A stretch of 52,556 nt of DNA from Acidobacteriota bacterium (GCA_018969405.1 JAGWYK010000008.1:1-52556), one strand, 5' to 3'; shown: positions 36,286 through 44,664, counted from the first letter of the stretch. Notes: a model not told the origin generated them from the sequence alone. A program made the numbers and translations.

Positions 36286-36636
36286 TCAGTCGGTTCGCCG
36301 GGAGAAGCGGGCCCGCAGCCGACCGAACGGACTGTTACGACGCTTCTCCTCCGCGGCGAGCTCGGCGAGGATCGCCGGACCCGCGGCGTTCACGATGTCC
36401 TCCGCCTCGTCGAGGAGCGCAGCGATGTCCTGCCCCTCGGGCTCGGGAGGTGGGGGCGGGGCCACGAGCGACCCATGGGCCCAGTCGACATCGGCGAGGC
36501 GACGGGTGTAGCTCGGGCAGTCGGCGGGGCAGCGCCAGGGCGCCTCCGGGGCCAGATCGAGATCACACTTCCGCACCGTCTCCCCACCGGGATAGGTGCG
36601 GCTCTCGTAGTGCTTGCACTCCTCACGCATGGCCAT
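36286..36636 (-). CDS. Small four-cysteine protein, unknown function
   Basis: A 116-residue protein. Its first 40 residues hold four cysteines, C7, C24, C36 and C40 (C-x16-C-x11-C-x3-C), which could bind zinc or an Fe-S cluster. A proline run (about 60-66) and a helical acidic then basic tail follow. I do not recognise a family. The ATG shares one base with the EamA stop, and the run starts at sufB, so it may be expressed with SUF genes. That context makes an Fe-S or redox role worth testing, nothing more. Confidence 0.75.
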   Translation of the reverse strand: MAMREECKHYESRTYPGGETVRKCDLDLAPEAPWRCPADCPSYTRRLADVDWAHGSLVAPPPPPEPEGQDIAALLDEAEDIVNAAGPAILAELAAEEKRRNSPFGRLRARFSRRTD

Positions 36637-37583
36637 CAGACAATCCTGCCATCGGGATGGGGTCCGAGGAGGTCGGCCCCCGCCAGCGGATCGGCGAGGC
36701 GGGGCTGACGGGCCAGCCGCCAGCGGGTGGCCAGCACCACGGCGGTGGCCCCCAGCAGGGCGGCGACCACGGTGGCGGCGAGGCTGGCGGGACTGACTGC
36801 ATCACCCACCAGCACGATGCCGCCGAGGGCGGTGAACAGCGCCGCGACCTGGGAACTGGCCGCCACCGAGGTGACACCGGCGGCCGGCAGCGCCGCGGTG
36901 CGCAGCACCCGACCGATGGTGCCGAACACCGCCACGGCGAGCGCGGCCCCGATGGCGCCCCAGATCGCCCCGGGATCGTGGAGCAGGTTGAGCACGAAGG
37001 TGAACGGCAGCAGCACGATCGCGCCGACCACCATCGAGGAGGTCACCACGGCGGTGGGGTGCAGTCCCTCCTCCACCGCCAGTTCCGAGGTGCGCAGGCT
37101 GCCCACCTCGAGACCCACGAACAACAGCGACACGATCGCCGCCCCCCAGGAGATGGACTCGCGCCCGACACCACCGGCGGCGGCCAGCAGTCCGATGACC
37201 GCCACGAGCGAGGAACCGAGGGCTGCCGCAGTGGCCCAACGGCCGCTCCGGTCGCGCACGAGCAGCGCCACGGCGGGCACACAGGCCACGGCGAGACCGG
37301 CCAGGGGACCATCGAGGGAGCGGAACATGGTGCCGGCGGCGATGAGACCGAGCACCGAGATGATCACCGCCCGGCGCCCGGAGGCGACGCGCAGCGGCGC
37401 GGTCCAGGCACCGGCACCCTGACGGCGACCGATGAGGGAGGCGATGACCGCCCCGGCGGCCACCCGGATGCCCACGATGCCGAGGGCCGGACCCGATCCG
37501 TACCGCCATGCGATGTTGCAACCGGCGAAGAGCACCGAGGAGACGAGGATGTCGATCGTCGCCCGATCGCGGGAGGTGGTCAC
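36636..37583 (-). CDS. EamA/DMT-type membrane transporter
   Basis: A 315-residue integral membrane protein with about ten hydrophobic helices in two similar halves, the EamA (drug/metabolite transporter) pattern: early VSSVLFAGCNIAWRYGSG, midpoint VVTSSMVVGAIVLLPFTFVL, late SSQVAALFTALGGIVLVGD. Substrate is not predictable. It starts with GTG 22 bases after the sufB stop, on the same strand, and overlaps the Cys4 gene by one base. It is thus probably part of a sufB-EamA-Cys4 transcript. Confidence 0.85.
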   Translation of the reverse strand: MTTSRDRATIDILVSSVLFAGCNIAWRYGSGPALGIVGIRVAAGAVIASLIGRRQGAGAWTAPLRVASGRRAVIISVLGLIAAGTMFRSLDGPLAGLAVACVPAVALLVRDRSGRWATAAALGSSLVAVIGLLAAAGGVGRESISWGAAIVSLLFVGLEVGSLRTSELAVEEGLHPTAVVTSSMVVGAIVLLPFTFVLNLLHDPGAIWGAIGAALAVAVFGTIGRVLRTAALPAAGVTSVAASSQVAALFTALGGIVLVGDAVSPASLAATVVAALLGATAVVLATRWRLARQPRLADPLAGADLLGPHPDGRIV

Positions 37584-37605
37584 GGGAGCGACGACGATCG
37601 GCGGA

Positions 37606-39009
37606 TCAGCCGACGGAACCTTCCATCTGCAGCTCGATGAGACGGCTCCACTCCACGGCGTACTCCATGGGAAGGGTGCGGGTGATGGGTTCGATGAACC
37701 CGTTCACGACCATGCCCATGGCCTGTTCGGCCGAGAGCCCGCGGCTCATGAGGTAGAAGAGCTGCTCGTCGGCGACCTTGGACACGGTGGCCTCGTGGCC
37801 GATGACGGCATCGCGGGAGCCGACCTCCATGTACGGGAAGGTGTCGGAGATGGACTCGTCGTCGAGGATGAGGGCGTCGCACTGCACATGGCTCCTGCAG
37901 CCATAGGCGTCGTCCTCCACCCGGACCAGACCGCGGTACGAGGTGCGGCCACCGTCCTTGGAGATGGACTTGGAGACGATCTTGGAGGTGGTCTCCGGGG
38001 CGGCGTGGACCATCTTGGCGCCGGCGTCCTGATGCTGACCGGGTCCGGCATAGGCCACCGAGAGCACCTCGCCGGAGGCCTTGGGGCCGACCATGTAGAC
38101 CGCCGGGTACTTCATGGTGAGTCGTGAGCCGATGTTGCCGTCGATCCACTCCATATGACCCTCGGTCTCGACCCGGGCCCGCTTGGTGACCAGGTTGAAC
38201 ACGTTGTTGGACCAGTTCTGGATGGTGGTGTAGGTGACCCGGGCGCTGGGCTTGACCACGATCTCGACCACCGCCGAATGGAGCGAGTCGGAGGTGTACA
38301 CCGGCGCCGAGCAGCCCTCGATGTAGTGCACCTGCGAACCCTCGTCGGCGATGATGAGCGTGCGCTCGAACTGACCCATGTTCTCGGCGTTGATGCGGAA
38401 GTAGGCCTGCAGCGGCATCTCGACCGAGACGCCGGGCGGCACGTAGATGAACGAACCACCCGACCACACGGCGGTGTTGAGCGCGGAGAACTTGTTGTCG
38501 TTGGCCGGGATGACCGAACCGAAGTAGGCGCGCACGATCTCGGGGTGCTCGCGCAGGGCGGTGTCCATGTCGGTGAAGATGACGCCCTGGGCCTCGAGAT
38601 CCTCGCGGTTCTTGTGGTACACGACCTCGGACTCGTACTGGGCGGTGACGCCGGCGAGGTACTTGCGCTCGGCCTCGGGGATGCCGAGCTTCTCGTAGGT
38701 CTGCTTGACCGACTCGGGCAGTTCGTCCCAGGCGTCGACCTGCTTGTCGGTCGGCTTGATGTAATAGAAGATGTCGTCGAAGTAGATCTCCGACATGTCG
38801 CCGCCCCAGTTGGGCATCGGGCGCCGGAGGAAGTGCTGATAGCTCTTGAGCCGGATGTCGCGCATCCAGTCGGGCTCACCCTTCATCCAGGACATCTCCT
38901 TGATGATGTCCTCGGTGAGGCCCCGCTTCGGCTTGAAGACGTAGTCCTCGGCGTCGCTCCAGCCCAACTTGTAGCGACCGAGGTCGAGTCCGAGATCGGT
39001 GGTGGCCAT
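37606..39009 (-). CDS. sufB: Fe-S cluster assembly protein SufB
   Basis: Main scaffold subunit of SufBCD. In 467 residues: [22 protein letters not shown] at the N-terminus, [63 protein letters not shown] (conserved Cys), the C-terminal [12 protein letters not shown], and the [22 protein letters not shown] tail. The ATG has TTGGAG 5 bases upstream, so it uses a normal leader unlike the other suf units. SUF operator copy 3 lies 31-51 bases before the start. Confidence 0.96.
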   Translation of the reverse strand: MATTDLGLDLGRYKLGWSDAEDYVFKPKRGLTEDIIKEMSWMKGEPDWMRDIRLKSYQHFLRRPMPNWGGDMSEIYFDDIFYYIKPTDKQVDAWDELPESVKQTYEKLGIPEAERKYLAGVTAQYESEVVYHKNREDLEAQGVIFTDMDTALREHPEIVRAYFGSVIPANDNKFSALNTAVWSGGSFIYVPPGVSVEMPLQAYFRINAENMGQFERTLIIADEGSQVHYIEGCSAPVYTSDSLHSAVVEIVVKPSARVTYTTIQNWSNNVFNLVTKRARVETEGHMEWIDGNIGSRLTMKYPAVYMVGPKASGEVLSVAYAGPGQHQDAGAKMVHAAPETTSKIVSKSISKDGGRTSYRGLVRVEDDAYGCRSHVQCDALILDDESISDTFPYMEVGSRDAVIGHEATVSKVADEQLFYLMSRGLSAEQAMGMVVNGFIEPITRTLPMEYAVEWSRLIELQMEGSVG

Positions 39010-39039
39010 GGGAACTCCAACGGGTTGGGGCGGGGGGGG

Positions 39040-39060
39040 ATTTCTCCTATGCCGATAGTA
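39040..39060 (+). promoter_or_regulatory. SUF operator copy 3 (upstream of sufB)
   Basis: A 21-bp element, core CTATGCCGATAG at 39047-39058. It is inverted relative to the gene compared with copies 1 and 2, which fits recognition of a palindrome. On the sufB strand it contains TACTAT (39055-39060), a possible -10 that would give a leader of about 40 bases. Confidence 0.7.
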
Positions 39061-39095
39061 ACAACTCCCCCGCCGGAAACCGCTGCTCCGGGGTG

Positions 39096-39108
39096 GATCA
39101 GCCTGATC
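39096..39108. promoter_or_regulatory. Palindrome GATCAGCCTGATC
   Basis: Perfect GATCA arms around GCC, three bases beyond the Gfo/Idh/MocA stop and upstream of sufB. It could be a short terminator hairpin or a protein site; the evidence does not decide. Confidence 0.25.
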
Positions 39109-39111
39109 GGA

Positions 39112-40239
39112 TCACGCAGTGCCGGGGGATGACAGATCGGCGGGGAGCAGTTCGTCGAGGGTCACGGGTCGTCCCTCCTCGATGGACCGATGTGCGGCAG
39201 CACCCATGGCGACCGACCACAGTCCGTCGGCCACGCCGACCGCCGGCGCCGATCCGGTGCGGATGGCCTCGGCCAGATCGAGATGCTCGAGGTAGCTCGA
39301 TCCGTGGTGGAACCCCTCATAGGCGACGGTCGGATCCTCGACGATGTCGACCTGCACCGCGCCGATGCCATCGGCCCGGCGGCCGCGGACGAACTCCTTG
39401 ACGGGCAGGAGCGCCTCCACCTTGCCGAGGTCACCGACCACCGAGAGCTCCTCGGCATGACGGGAGGCCTCGGCGAACATGCACAGATCCAGCAGGGCCC
39501 GGGCCCCTCCGGCGTACTCCACGATCACGAAGGCGTTGTCGAGGATGTCGGGCACCTCGCCGTCATAGCGCTCGTCGAGATGGTTGACGTCCTGCGCCCC
39601 CGACGCGAGCACCCGGACCGGTCGGTCGGCGACGATCAGGTTCATCAGATCGAAGAAGTGACAGCACTTCTCCACCAGGGTGCCGCCGGTGTTGCGGTTG
39701 AACCGGTTCCAGTCCCCCACCTTGCGCAGGAACGGGAACCGATGCTCGCGGATGGCCAGCATCTGCACGGTGCCGACGTCACCGTCGCGCACTGATCGCA
39801 CCAACCGGGCCACCGGCGGCATGTAGCGGTACTCGAGTCCCACCCACAGGATCGCCTCACGATCCCGGGCGGCGTCGAGCACCTCGAGACAGTCCGGCAC
39901 CGTGGTGCACAACGGCTTCTCGACCAGGACATGGAGATCGGTCGGGAGGAGATCGCGCAGCACCTCGGCATGGGTCATGTTGGGAGAGGCCACCACGACG
40001 GCGTCGCAGACATCAGCCTCGATGAGTCGGCGATGATCGGTGAAACTGGCCACTCCGGCGGAGGCCCCCGCCTCGCCGAGCACCGCCGCAGCCCAGTCCA
40101 GCGATCCCTGATGGGGATCGGCGACGGCGGTGATCACAGCCCCGGGGACATGGAGCAGGTTGTTGATGTGCTCGATGCCCATCATCCCGGTGCCGATGAC
40201 GCCGTAGCGGATCTCTGAGGGACCGGTCACGGGTGCCAT
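39112..40239 (-). CDS. Gfo/Idh/MocA family oxidoreductase
   Basis: NAD(P)-dependent sugar or cyclitol dehydrogenase type, 375 residues. It has the Rossmann motif GVIGTGMMGIEH near the N-terminus, the family motif EKPLCTTV with catalytic Lys, and a C-terminal domain with GGTLVEKCCHFFDLMN. A GTG five codons earlier is possible; I chose the ATG at 40239. On this strand a TTGACC lies about 35 bases before the start. It diverges from the aldo/keto reductase, which suggests a shared carbohydrate-related role. Substrate unknown. Confidence 0.88.
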   Translation of the reverse strand: MAPVTGPSEIRYGVIGTGMMGIEHINNLLHVPGAVITAVADPHQGSLDWAAAVLGEAGASAGVASFTDHRRLIEADVCDAVVVASPNMTHAEVLRDLLPTDLHVLVEKPLCTTVPDCLEVLDAARDREAILWVGLEYRYMPPVARLVRSVRDGDVGTVQMLAIREHRFPFLRKVGDWNRFNRNTGGTLVEKCCHFFDLMNLIVADRPVRVLASGAQDVNHLDERYDGEVPDILDNAFVIVEYAGGARALLDLCMFAEASRHAEELSVVGDLGKVEALLPVKEFVRGRRADGIGAVQVDIVEDPTVAYEGFHHGSSYLEHLDLAEAIRTGSAPAVGVADGLWSVAMGAAAHRSIEEGRPVTLDELLPADLSSPGTA

Positions 40240-40276
40240 CGTCACACCGGGCACGCGGCGTGGTCAACCGCCGCCC

Positions 40277-40282
40277 TACGCT
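40277..40282 (+). promoter_or_regulatory. -10 element of the aldo/keto reductase operon (TACGCT, 6 bases before ATG)
   Basis: TANNNT hexamer at leaderless spacing in the 49-base divergent gap. Confidence 0.65.
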
Positions 40283-40288
40283 CGCGCC

Positions 40289-41185
40289 ATGCCCGACACC
40301 GCCATCGCCCGTCGCCGTCTCGGCCGCATCGAGGTCGGGGCCCTCTCGTTGGGCTGCTGGCGTCTCACCACCCGCGACATCGCCGAGGCCGGCGCTCTGG
40401 TCGACGCCGCGCTCGACTGCGGCATGGACCTCATCGACACCGCCGATGTGTACGGCCTCGACTGGAACGGCTCCGGGTTCGGTTCGGTGGAGGAGACCCT
40501 CGGCGCGGTCATCGCCGCCCGACCCACCCGACGCGAGAGCATGGTGCTGGCCACCAAGGGCGGCATCATCCCCGGGGTCCCCTACGACTCCTCCCCCGCG
40601 GCGCTGCGCTCGGCGCTGGAGGCCTCGATGCGTCGTCTCGGCGTCGATCATGTCGACCTCTACCAGGTGCACCGGCCCGATCTGTTCACCCATCCCGAGG
40701 AGCTGGCGGCGACCCTGCGCTCCTTCGTCGAGGAGGGCCGGGTCTCGATGATCGGGGTCTCCAACGTGACCGCGGCCCAGACCCGGGCCCTGCACGCCCA
40801 TCTGGGGGACCTCCTCGTGTCGACCCAGCCCGAGTTCTCCGCCGCCCACCTCGATCCGCTGCGCGACGGCACCTTGGATCTGTGCATGGAGGTGGGGCTC
40901 ACCCCGCTGGCCTGGAGTCCCCTCGGCGGTGGTCGCCTGCTCGATGACGGAGCGATCCGACCGGAACTGGCCGCCGTGCTCGACGAGCTCGCCGAGCGCG
41001 AGGGGTGCAGCCGCGCCCATGTGGCCCTCGCGTTCCTGCTCGCCCACCCCTCGCGCCCGATCGCCATCATCGGCACCCAGCGACCCGAACGTCTCCGCGA
41101 TCTCAGCCGGGCGCTCGAGGTGCATCTCGACCGCACCGACCTCTACCGCATCATCGTCGCCTCCGAGGGTGTGCCGCTGCCATGA
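40289..41185 (+). CDS. Aldo/keto reductase
   Basis: NADPH-dependent carbonyl reductase of the TIM-barrel AKR superfamily, 298 residues. The catalytic tetrad is visible: D50 and Y55 (DTADVYG), K90 (ATKGG), H128 (QVHRPD). The C-terminal cofactor region includes IIGTQRPERLRDL. Its stop overlaps the start of the SsuD-like monooxygenase (ATGA), so the two are co-translated. In the sulfoquinovose monooxygenase pathway an AKR reduces the aldehyde made by an SsuD-like enzyme. The pairing here is suggestive of similar chemistry, though the substrate is unknown. Confidence 0.9.
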   Translation: MPDTAIARRRLGRIEVGALSLGCWRLTTRDIAEAGALVDAALDCGMDLIDTADVYGLDWNGSGFGSVEETLGAVIAARPTRRESMVLATKGGIIPGVPYDSSPAALRSALEASMRRLGVDHVDLYQVHRPDLFTHPEELAATLRSFVEEGRVSMIGVSNVTAAQTRALHAHLGDLLVSTQPEFSAAHLDPLRDGTLDLCMEVGLTPLAWSPLGGGRLLDDGAIRPELAAVLDELAEREGCSRAHVALAFLLAHPSRPIAIIGTQRPERLRDLSRALEVHLDRTDLYRIIVASEGVPLP

Positions 41186-42237
41186 ACGCGCCCGAGGTCG
41201 CCTGGTTCGGATCGCTCTGCGATGACGACTACGAGTTCCTCGGCGTGGTCGACCCGGATCTGCGCAGTTCCTGGGCGCACTGTCGGGACATCACGCTGGC
41301 CGCCGAACGCGGTGGCTTCGACAACATCCTGCTGCCCTCGGGATACACCCTCGGCATCGACGCCACGGTGTTCGCCGCCGCCATCGCCCCGATGCTCGAG
41401 CGCATGCGACTGCTGCTGGCGCTACGCATGGGCGAGGTCTGGCTGCCGCAGCTGGCCCGTCAGATCGCCACCCTCGACCGCGTGCTCGACGGACGGCTCA
41501 CCATCAACGTCATCTCGAGCGATCTGCCCGGCGAGACCATGGACTCCGAGCCGCGCTACCGGCGCACACTGGAACACATGCAGGGGCTGCGGGCGCTGCT
41601 GTCGGGCCAGCCCCTCGAGCTGCACGGCGAGTTCATCGATCTGCGCATCGATCCACCGTCGGCCACCACCACGGCCGGCACCTGTCCTCCGTTCTACTTC
41701 GGTGGACTCTCCGAGGCGGCCCGCGAGGTCGCCGCCGCCGAAGCCGATGTGTACCTGCTGTGGCCCGACACCTTCGACGGCATCGGAGCCGCCGTGGCCG
41801 ATGTCTCGGCCCGCGCCGCCCGACACGGTCGCACTCTGCGCCACGGACTGCGCACCCATGTCATCGTGCGCGAGTCCGAGGAGGAGGCCCGCGCCGCCGC
41901 CGAGCGTCTGGTCAGTCGCCTCGATCCGGTGATCGGCGACGAGATCCGGGCCCGGTCTCTCGACTCAGGATCGGTGGGCGTGGGTCGGCAGACCGAACTG
42001 CGCGATCTCGCCGACGCCGACGGCTACATCGACCGACATCTCTGGACCGGTGTCGGCCGTGGTCGCTCGGGCTGCGGCATCGCCGTGGTGGGCGATCCCG
42101 ATCAGGTGGTGGCCACCCTGCGCGCCTACCAGCGTCGGGGGATCGACACCTTCATCCTCTCGGGCTACCCGCATCTGGCCGAATGTGAGCTGGTGAGCCG
42201 GTACGTGCTGCCGGCGCTGCGCGAACCGGTGGCATAG
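41182..42237 (+). CDS. SsuD-like FMNH2-dependent (alkanesulfonate) monooxygenase
   Basis: Luciferase-like TIM-barrel enzyme that would split a C-S bond of a sulfonate to give an aldehyde and sulfite, using FMNH2 and O2. Aligned by eye to E. coli SsuD, the 351 residues keep R224 and H226 (RTHVIVRE), R295 (GRSGCG) and Y329 (SGYPHLAE), the equivalents of R226, H228, R297 and Y331. The Cys54 position is changed (PSGYTLG). FYFGGLSEAA is also typical. ATG 41182 overlaps the AKR stop. Its 3' end overlaps the convergent LLM gene by 73 bases. Confidence 0.82.
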   Translation: MNAPEVAWFGSLCDDDYEFLGVVDPDLRSSWAHCRDITLAAERGGFDNILLPSGYTLGIDATVFAAAIAPMLERMRLLLALRMGEVWLPQLARQIATLDRVLDGRLTINVISSDLPGETMDSEPRYRRTLEHMQGLRALLSGQPLELHGEFIDLRIDPPSATTTAGTCPPFYFGGLSEAAREVAAAEADVYLLWPDTFDGIGAAVADVSARAARHGRTLRHGLRTHVIVRESEEEARAAAERLVSRLDPVIGDEIRARSLDSGSVGVGRQTELRDLADADGYIDRHLWTGVGRGRSGCGIAVVGDPDQVVATLRAYQRRGIDTFILSGYPHLAECELVSRYVLPALREPVA

Positions 42238-43121
42238 GAACCCACCCCGAGTGCCGGTGCCAGCCGCCGCCAGGTGTCGACGGGGACATCGGTGGGGTTC
42301 GGGGGCAGCACCTGGATGCACACATGGTCGGCACCGGCGGCGTGATGGGCGGCGACACGCCCGGCGATGGCGGCCTCGTCACCCCAGGCCACGATGGCGT
42401 CGACGAGACGGTCGCTGCCCCCATCCGCGATGTCCGCGTCGGTGAACCCGAACCGCTTCAGATTGTTCGTGTAGTTGGGCAGTGTGAGATACATCGCCAT
42501 ATGCCCGCGGGCGATGGTCCGGGCCCGATCGGGGTCGGTCTCGAGGCACACGGCCTGCTCCACACACAACCACGGACCCTCACCCATGGTCTCGCGGGCG
42601 AAGGCGGTGTGCTCCACCGGCACGAAGTAGGGGTGTGCACCGTCGGTGGTCTCGGCGGCCAGGCGCAGCATCTTCGGGCCGAGCGCGGCGAGCACCCGGC
42701 GGGGTGTGGTGGTGGGAGGCACGGCGGTGAAGATGGCATCGGCCATCACCGGCAGATAGCGCTGCATCGTCGAGAACGGTCTCGAGTAGTCATGGCCGCG
42801 CATGCCCTCGACCATGATCTGATGACTGACCCCCAGCCCGAGGAGGAAGCGATCCGGGAAGGCCGAGGTGACGGTGCGCCAGGCCGCTCCGGCGGTGAAG
42901 GGGTCACGGGCGTAGATGTTGGCGATGCCCGGGGCGAGGATGAGCCGCGACGTCGCCGACAGCAGCAGCGTGGAGCTGACGAAGACCTCGCGCCCCACCG
43001 CCTCGGGGATCCACAGCGCGCTGTAGCCCATCTCCTCGAGTTCGATCGCGTGCTCCTGAGCCTGTGCCACGGGAACCTGATCGAGTTGGTACGCCCATAC
43101 CCCTACACGGCCGATGTCCAT
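42165..43121 (-). CDS. F420-type LLM oxidoreductase
   Basis: Luciferase-like oxidoreductase, 318 residues, probably F420-dependent. It begins DIGRVGVWAYQLDQVP, contains EEMGYSALWIPEAVGRE, RLILAPGIANIYARDP, FLLGLGVSH and LAALGPKMLRLAAETTDG, and matches in layout the actinobacterial subfamily with HPYFVPVEHTAFARE. The frame is open to 43271, but a TACGAT hexamer 6 bases before the ATG at 43121 and the family N-terminus fix the start. The last ~24 codons overlap the end of the SsuD-like gene on the other strand. Substrate unknown. Confidence 0.85.
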   Translation of the reverse strand: MDIGRVGVWAYQLDQVPVAQAQEHAIELEEMGYSALWIPEAVGREVFVSSTLLLSATSRLILAPGIANIYARDPFTAGAAWRTVTSAFPDRFLLGLGVSHQIMVEGMRGHDYSRPFSTMQRYLPVMADAIFTAVPPTTTPRRVLAALGPKMLRLAAETTDGAHPYFVPVEHTAFARETMGEGPWLCVEQAVCLETDPDRARTIARGHMAMYLTLPNYTNNLKRFGFTDADIADGGSDRLVDAIVAWGDEAAIAGRVAAHHAAGADHVCIQVLPPNPTDVPVDTWRRLAPALGVGSYATGSRSAGSTYRLTSSHSARCG

Positions 43122-43127
43122 CGCGGC

Positions 43128-43133
43128 ATCGTA
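43128..43133 (-). promoter_or_regulatory. -10 element of the F420 LLM gene (TACGAT, 6 bases before ATG)
   Basis: Four bases from the oppositely oriented -10 of the DUF2752 gene. Each promoter's -35 region would fall in or beyond the other gene's start. Confidence 0.65.
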
Positions 43134-43137
43134 CGCA

Positions 43138-43143
43138 TACACT
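43138..43143 (+). promoter_or_regulatory. -10 element of the DUF2752 gene (TACACT, 6 bases before GTG)
   Basis: TANNNT hexamer at leaderless spacing. It selects the GTG at 43150 over the upstream ATG at 43114, which would lie before the transcription start. Confidence 0.6.
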
Positions 43144-43149
43144 GCCGTC

Positions 43150-43620
43150 GTGGTCACCACCCGCTCCGACGATGCTGTGGTCCCCGGATCCGGCGCCTCG
43201 ATGTCGTCGGTGCTCCCCGCCTCCCGTCGCGTCCGCTGGGGGCTGGCGGCGGTCGCCGCCGCCGGATGCACCTACGTCGCCGTCGTGGATCCCAACACCT
43301 CGTCGTTCTACCCCCAGTGCCCGTTCCGGGCCCTCACCGGTCTCGACTGTCCCGGCTGCGGCATCACCCGGGCGCTGCACTCGGCGCTGCACGGCGACGT
43401 CCTCGGCGCGGCGAACCACAATCTCCTGGTGGTCACCCTCGCCGCGGTCGCGGTGCTGTGGGTGGCGATCTCCTGGGTGAGGCGGCGAGTCGGGGCGAGC
43501 CCGCTGCAGCTGCGCTCCTCCCGGGCTGCGGTCCTCGCCCTCGGCGCCGTGGTGCTGGCGTTCTGGGTGCTGCGGAACCTGCCGATGCAGCCGTTCCACT
43601 GGCTGAACTCCGCAGCCTGA
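43150..43620 (+). CDS. DUF2752 membrane protein
   Basis: A 156-residue membrane protein with about three hydrophobic segments. The DUF2752 signature is CPFRALTGLDCPGCGITRALHSALHGD, read in two parts: a Cys in CPF, then CPGCG and the helix AANHNLLVV. The two cysteines of CPGCG are conserved and could bind metal or form a disulfide. Function unknown in the literature I know. The start is GTG 43150, set by the -10 hexamer; an in-frame ATG at 43114 lies upstream inside the divergent gene. Confidence 0.83.
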   Translation: MVTTRSDDAVVPGSGASMSSVLPASRRVRWGLAAVAAAGCTYVAVVDPNTSSFYPQCPFRALTGLDCPGCGITRALHSALHGDVLGAANHNLLVVTLAAVAVLWVAISWVRRRVGASPLQLRSSRAAVLALGAVVLAFWVLRNLPMQPFHWLNSAA

Positions 43621-43646
43621 CCTGCGATGCCCGAGGGTGCGGTCAG
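43617..43646. terminator. Hairpin between convergent DUF2752 and gamma-CA-like genes
   Basis: CTGACC / GGTCAG arms enclosing an inner CCCGAGGG. The arms include both stop codons of the convergent genes. Stem of six pairs with an internal stem. Confidence 0.4.
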
Positions 43647-44161
43647 CCGATGAGCCGCAGCTGCTCGCGGTACCGCCGACCCTTGGCCACATAGTCAGCC
43701 GCCGCGATCTCGATGGCCGCCACCTTGCCGGAGGCCTCGCGCAGTTTGGCCGGCACGCCGAGCGCCATGGTGCCCGAGGGCACCTCCATGCGATCGGGGA
43801 CGACGGCGTTGGACCCGACGATCGAACCGGTGCGGATGATGGCGTGGTGGAGCACCACCGATCCGTTGCCGACCAGCGCACGATCCTCGACGGTGCAGCC
43901 CTCGAGATGGACCATGTGGCCGATGACGCACTCGTCGCCGACCACGGTGGGATGGGTCGGGATGCAGTGGATGACCGAGCCGTCCTGGATGGAGGTGTTG
44001 CGACCGATGCGGATCCCGCCGTTGTCGCCGCGCAGCACCGCACAGGGCCACACCGAGGAGCCTTCGCCGATCTCGACGTCGCCGATCACCACGGCCTGCG
44101 GGTGCACCCAGGCGTCGGGATGGATGCGGGGTTCGATGTCGCCCAGCGCGTAGATGGCCAT
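43643..44161 (-). CDS. Gamma-carbonic-anhydrase-like hexapeptide-repeat protein
   Basis: Left-handed beta-helix protein, 172 residues, with many hexapeptide repeats: PDAWVHPQAVVIGDVEIGEGSSVW, VLRGDNGGIRIGRNTSIQDGSVIH, VGDECVIGHMVHLEG. The zinc-ligand pattern is partly visible (H in VIHC, H in IGHMVHLEG). Members act as carbonic anhydrase, acyltransferase or unknown (YrdA/PaaY-like). It starts one base after the flavin reductase stop, so the two form an operon. Confidence 0.88.
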   Translation of the reverse strand: MAIYALGDIEPRIHPDAWVHPQAVVIGDVEIGEGSSVWPCAVLRGDNGGIRIGRNTSIQDGSVIHCIPTHPTVVGDECVIGHMVHLEGCTVEDRALVGNGSVVLHHAIIRTGSIVGSNAVVPDRMEVPSGTMALGVPAKLREASGKVAAIEIAAADYVAKGRRYREQLRLIG

Positions 44162-44162
44162 C

Positions 44163-44657
44163 TCAGAGGGTGACCCGGCCGTAGCCGCCGCGGTAGAAGA
44201 TGAGCGGTGCGCCCTCATGGGCCACCTCGAGGTCGGTGACATCGCCGATGACGATGTCATGATCGCCACCGTCGAGGATGGAGCTGATGGTGCAGTCGAT
44301 GTGGGCGAGCACCCCGGCGATGAGCGGCGAGCCGTTGGGTGACCGCTTCCAGCCGATCTCGGCGAACTTGTCCTCGGCCCTCGAGGCGAAGACCCGACAG
44401 ATGTCCTCCTGGTCCTCGGCCAGCACGTTGACGCAGAACTGCGGCGAGGTGCGCAGCTTGGCCCAGCTGCTGGAGGTCTTGGCCGGGCAGTAGAGGACCT
44501 GCGCGGGATCGAGCGACAGCGAGGCGAAGGAGCCGATCGCCATACCGGCGGGGCCGGCCTCGGTCATGGCCGTGACGACCACGACACCGGTCGGGAAATG
44601 GCCCAGCACCTGTCGGTACTTGGCGGCATCGATGATGCTGGGACTGTTGTCGGTCAC
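44163..44657 (-). CDS. Flavin reductase (FMN-binding split-barrel family)
   Basis: Reduces FMN or FAD with NAD(P)H to supply two-component monooxygenases. The 164 residues have the split-barrel signature: FPTGVVVVTAM, AIGSFASLSLDPAQVLYCPAKTSSSW, FCVNVLAEDQ, and the C-terminal H-E-G-A-P-L-I-F-Y-R-G-G-Y motif. The GTG at 44657 has a TAGAGT hexamer 7 bases upstream, whose TAG is also the stop codon of the preceding gene. It could provide FMNH2 to the SsuD-like monooxygenase 2 kb away; that link is inference. Confidence 0.88.
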   Translation of the reverse strand: MTDNSPSIIDAAKYRQVLGHFPTGVVVVTAMTEAGPAGMAIGSFASLSLDPAQVLYCPAKTSSSWAKLRTSPQFCVNVLAEDQEDICRVFASRAEDKFAEIGWKRSPNGSPLIAGVLAHIDCTISSILDGGDHDIVIGDVTDLEVAHEGAPLIFYRGGYGRVTL

Positions 44658-44664
44658 GTCGCCC

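Noticed and set aside
39010-39040. G-rich tract between sufB and its operator as a quadruplex
   Set aside because: There is a run of eight G and a run of four on the plus strand, but fewer than four separated G-tracts, so the usual quadruplex pattern is not met.
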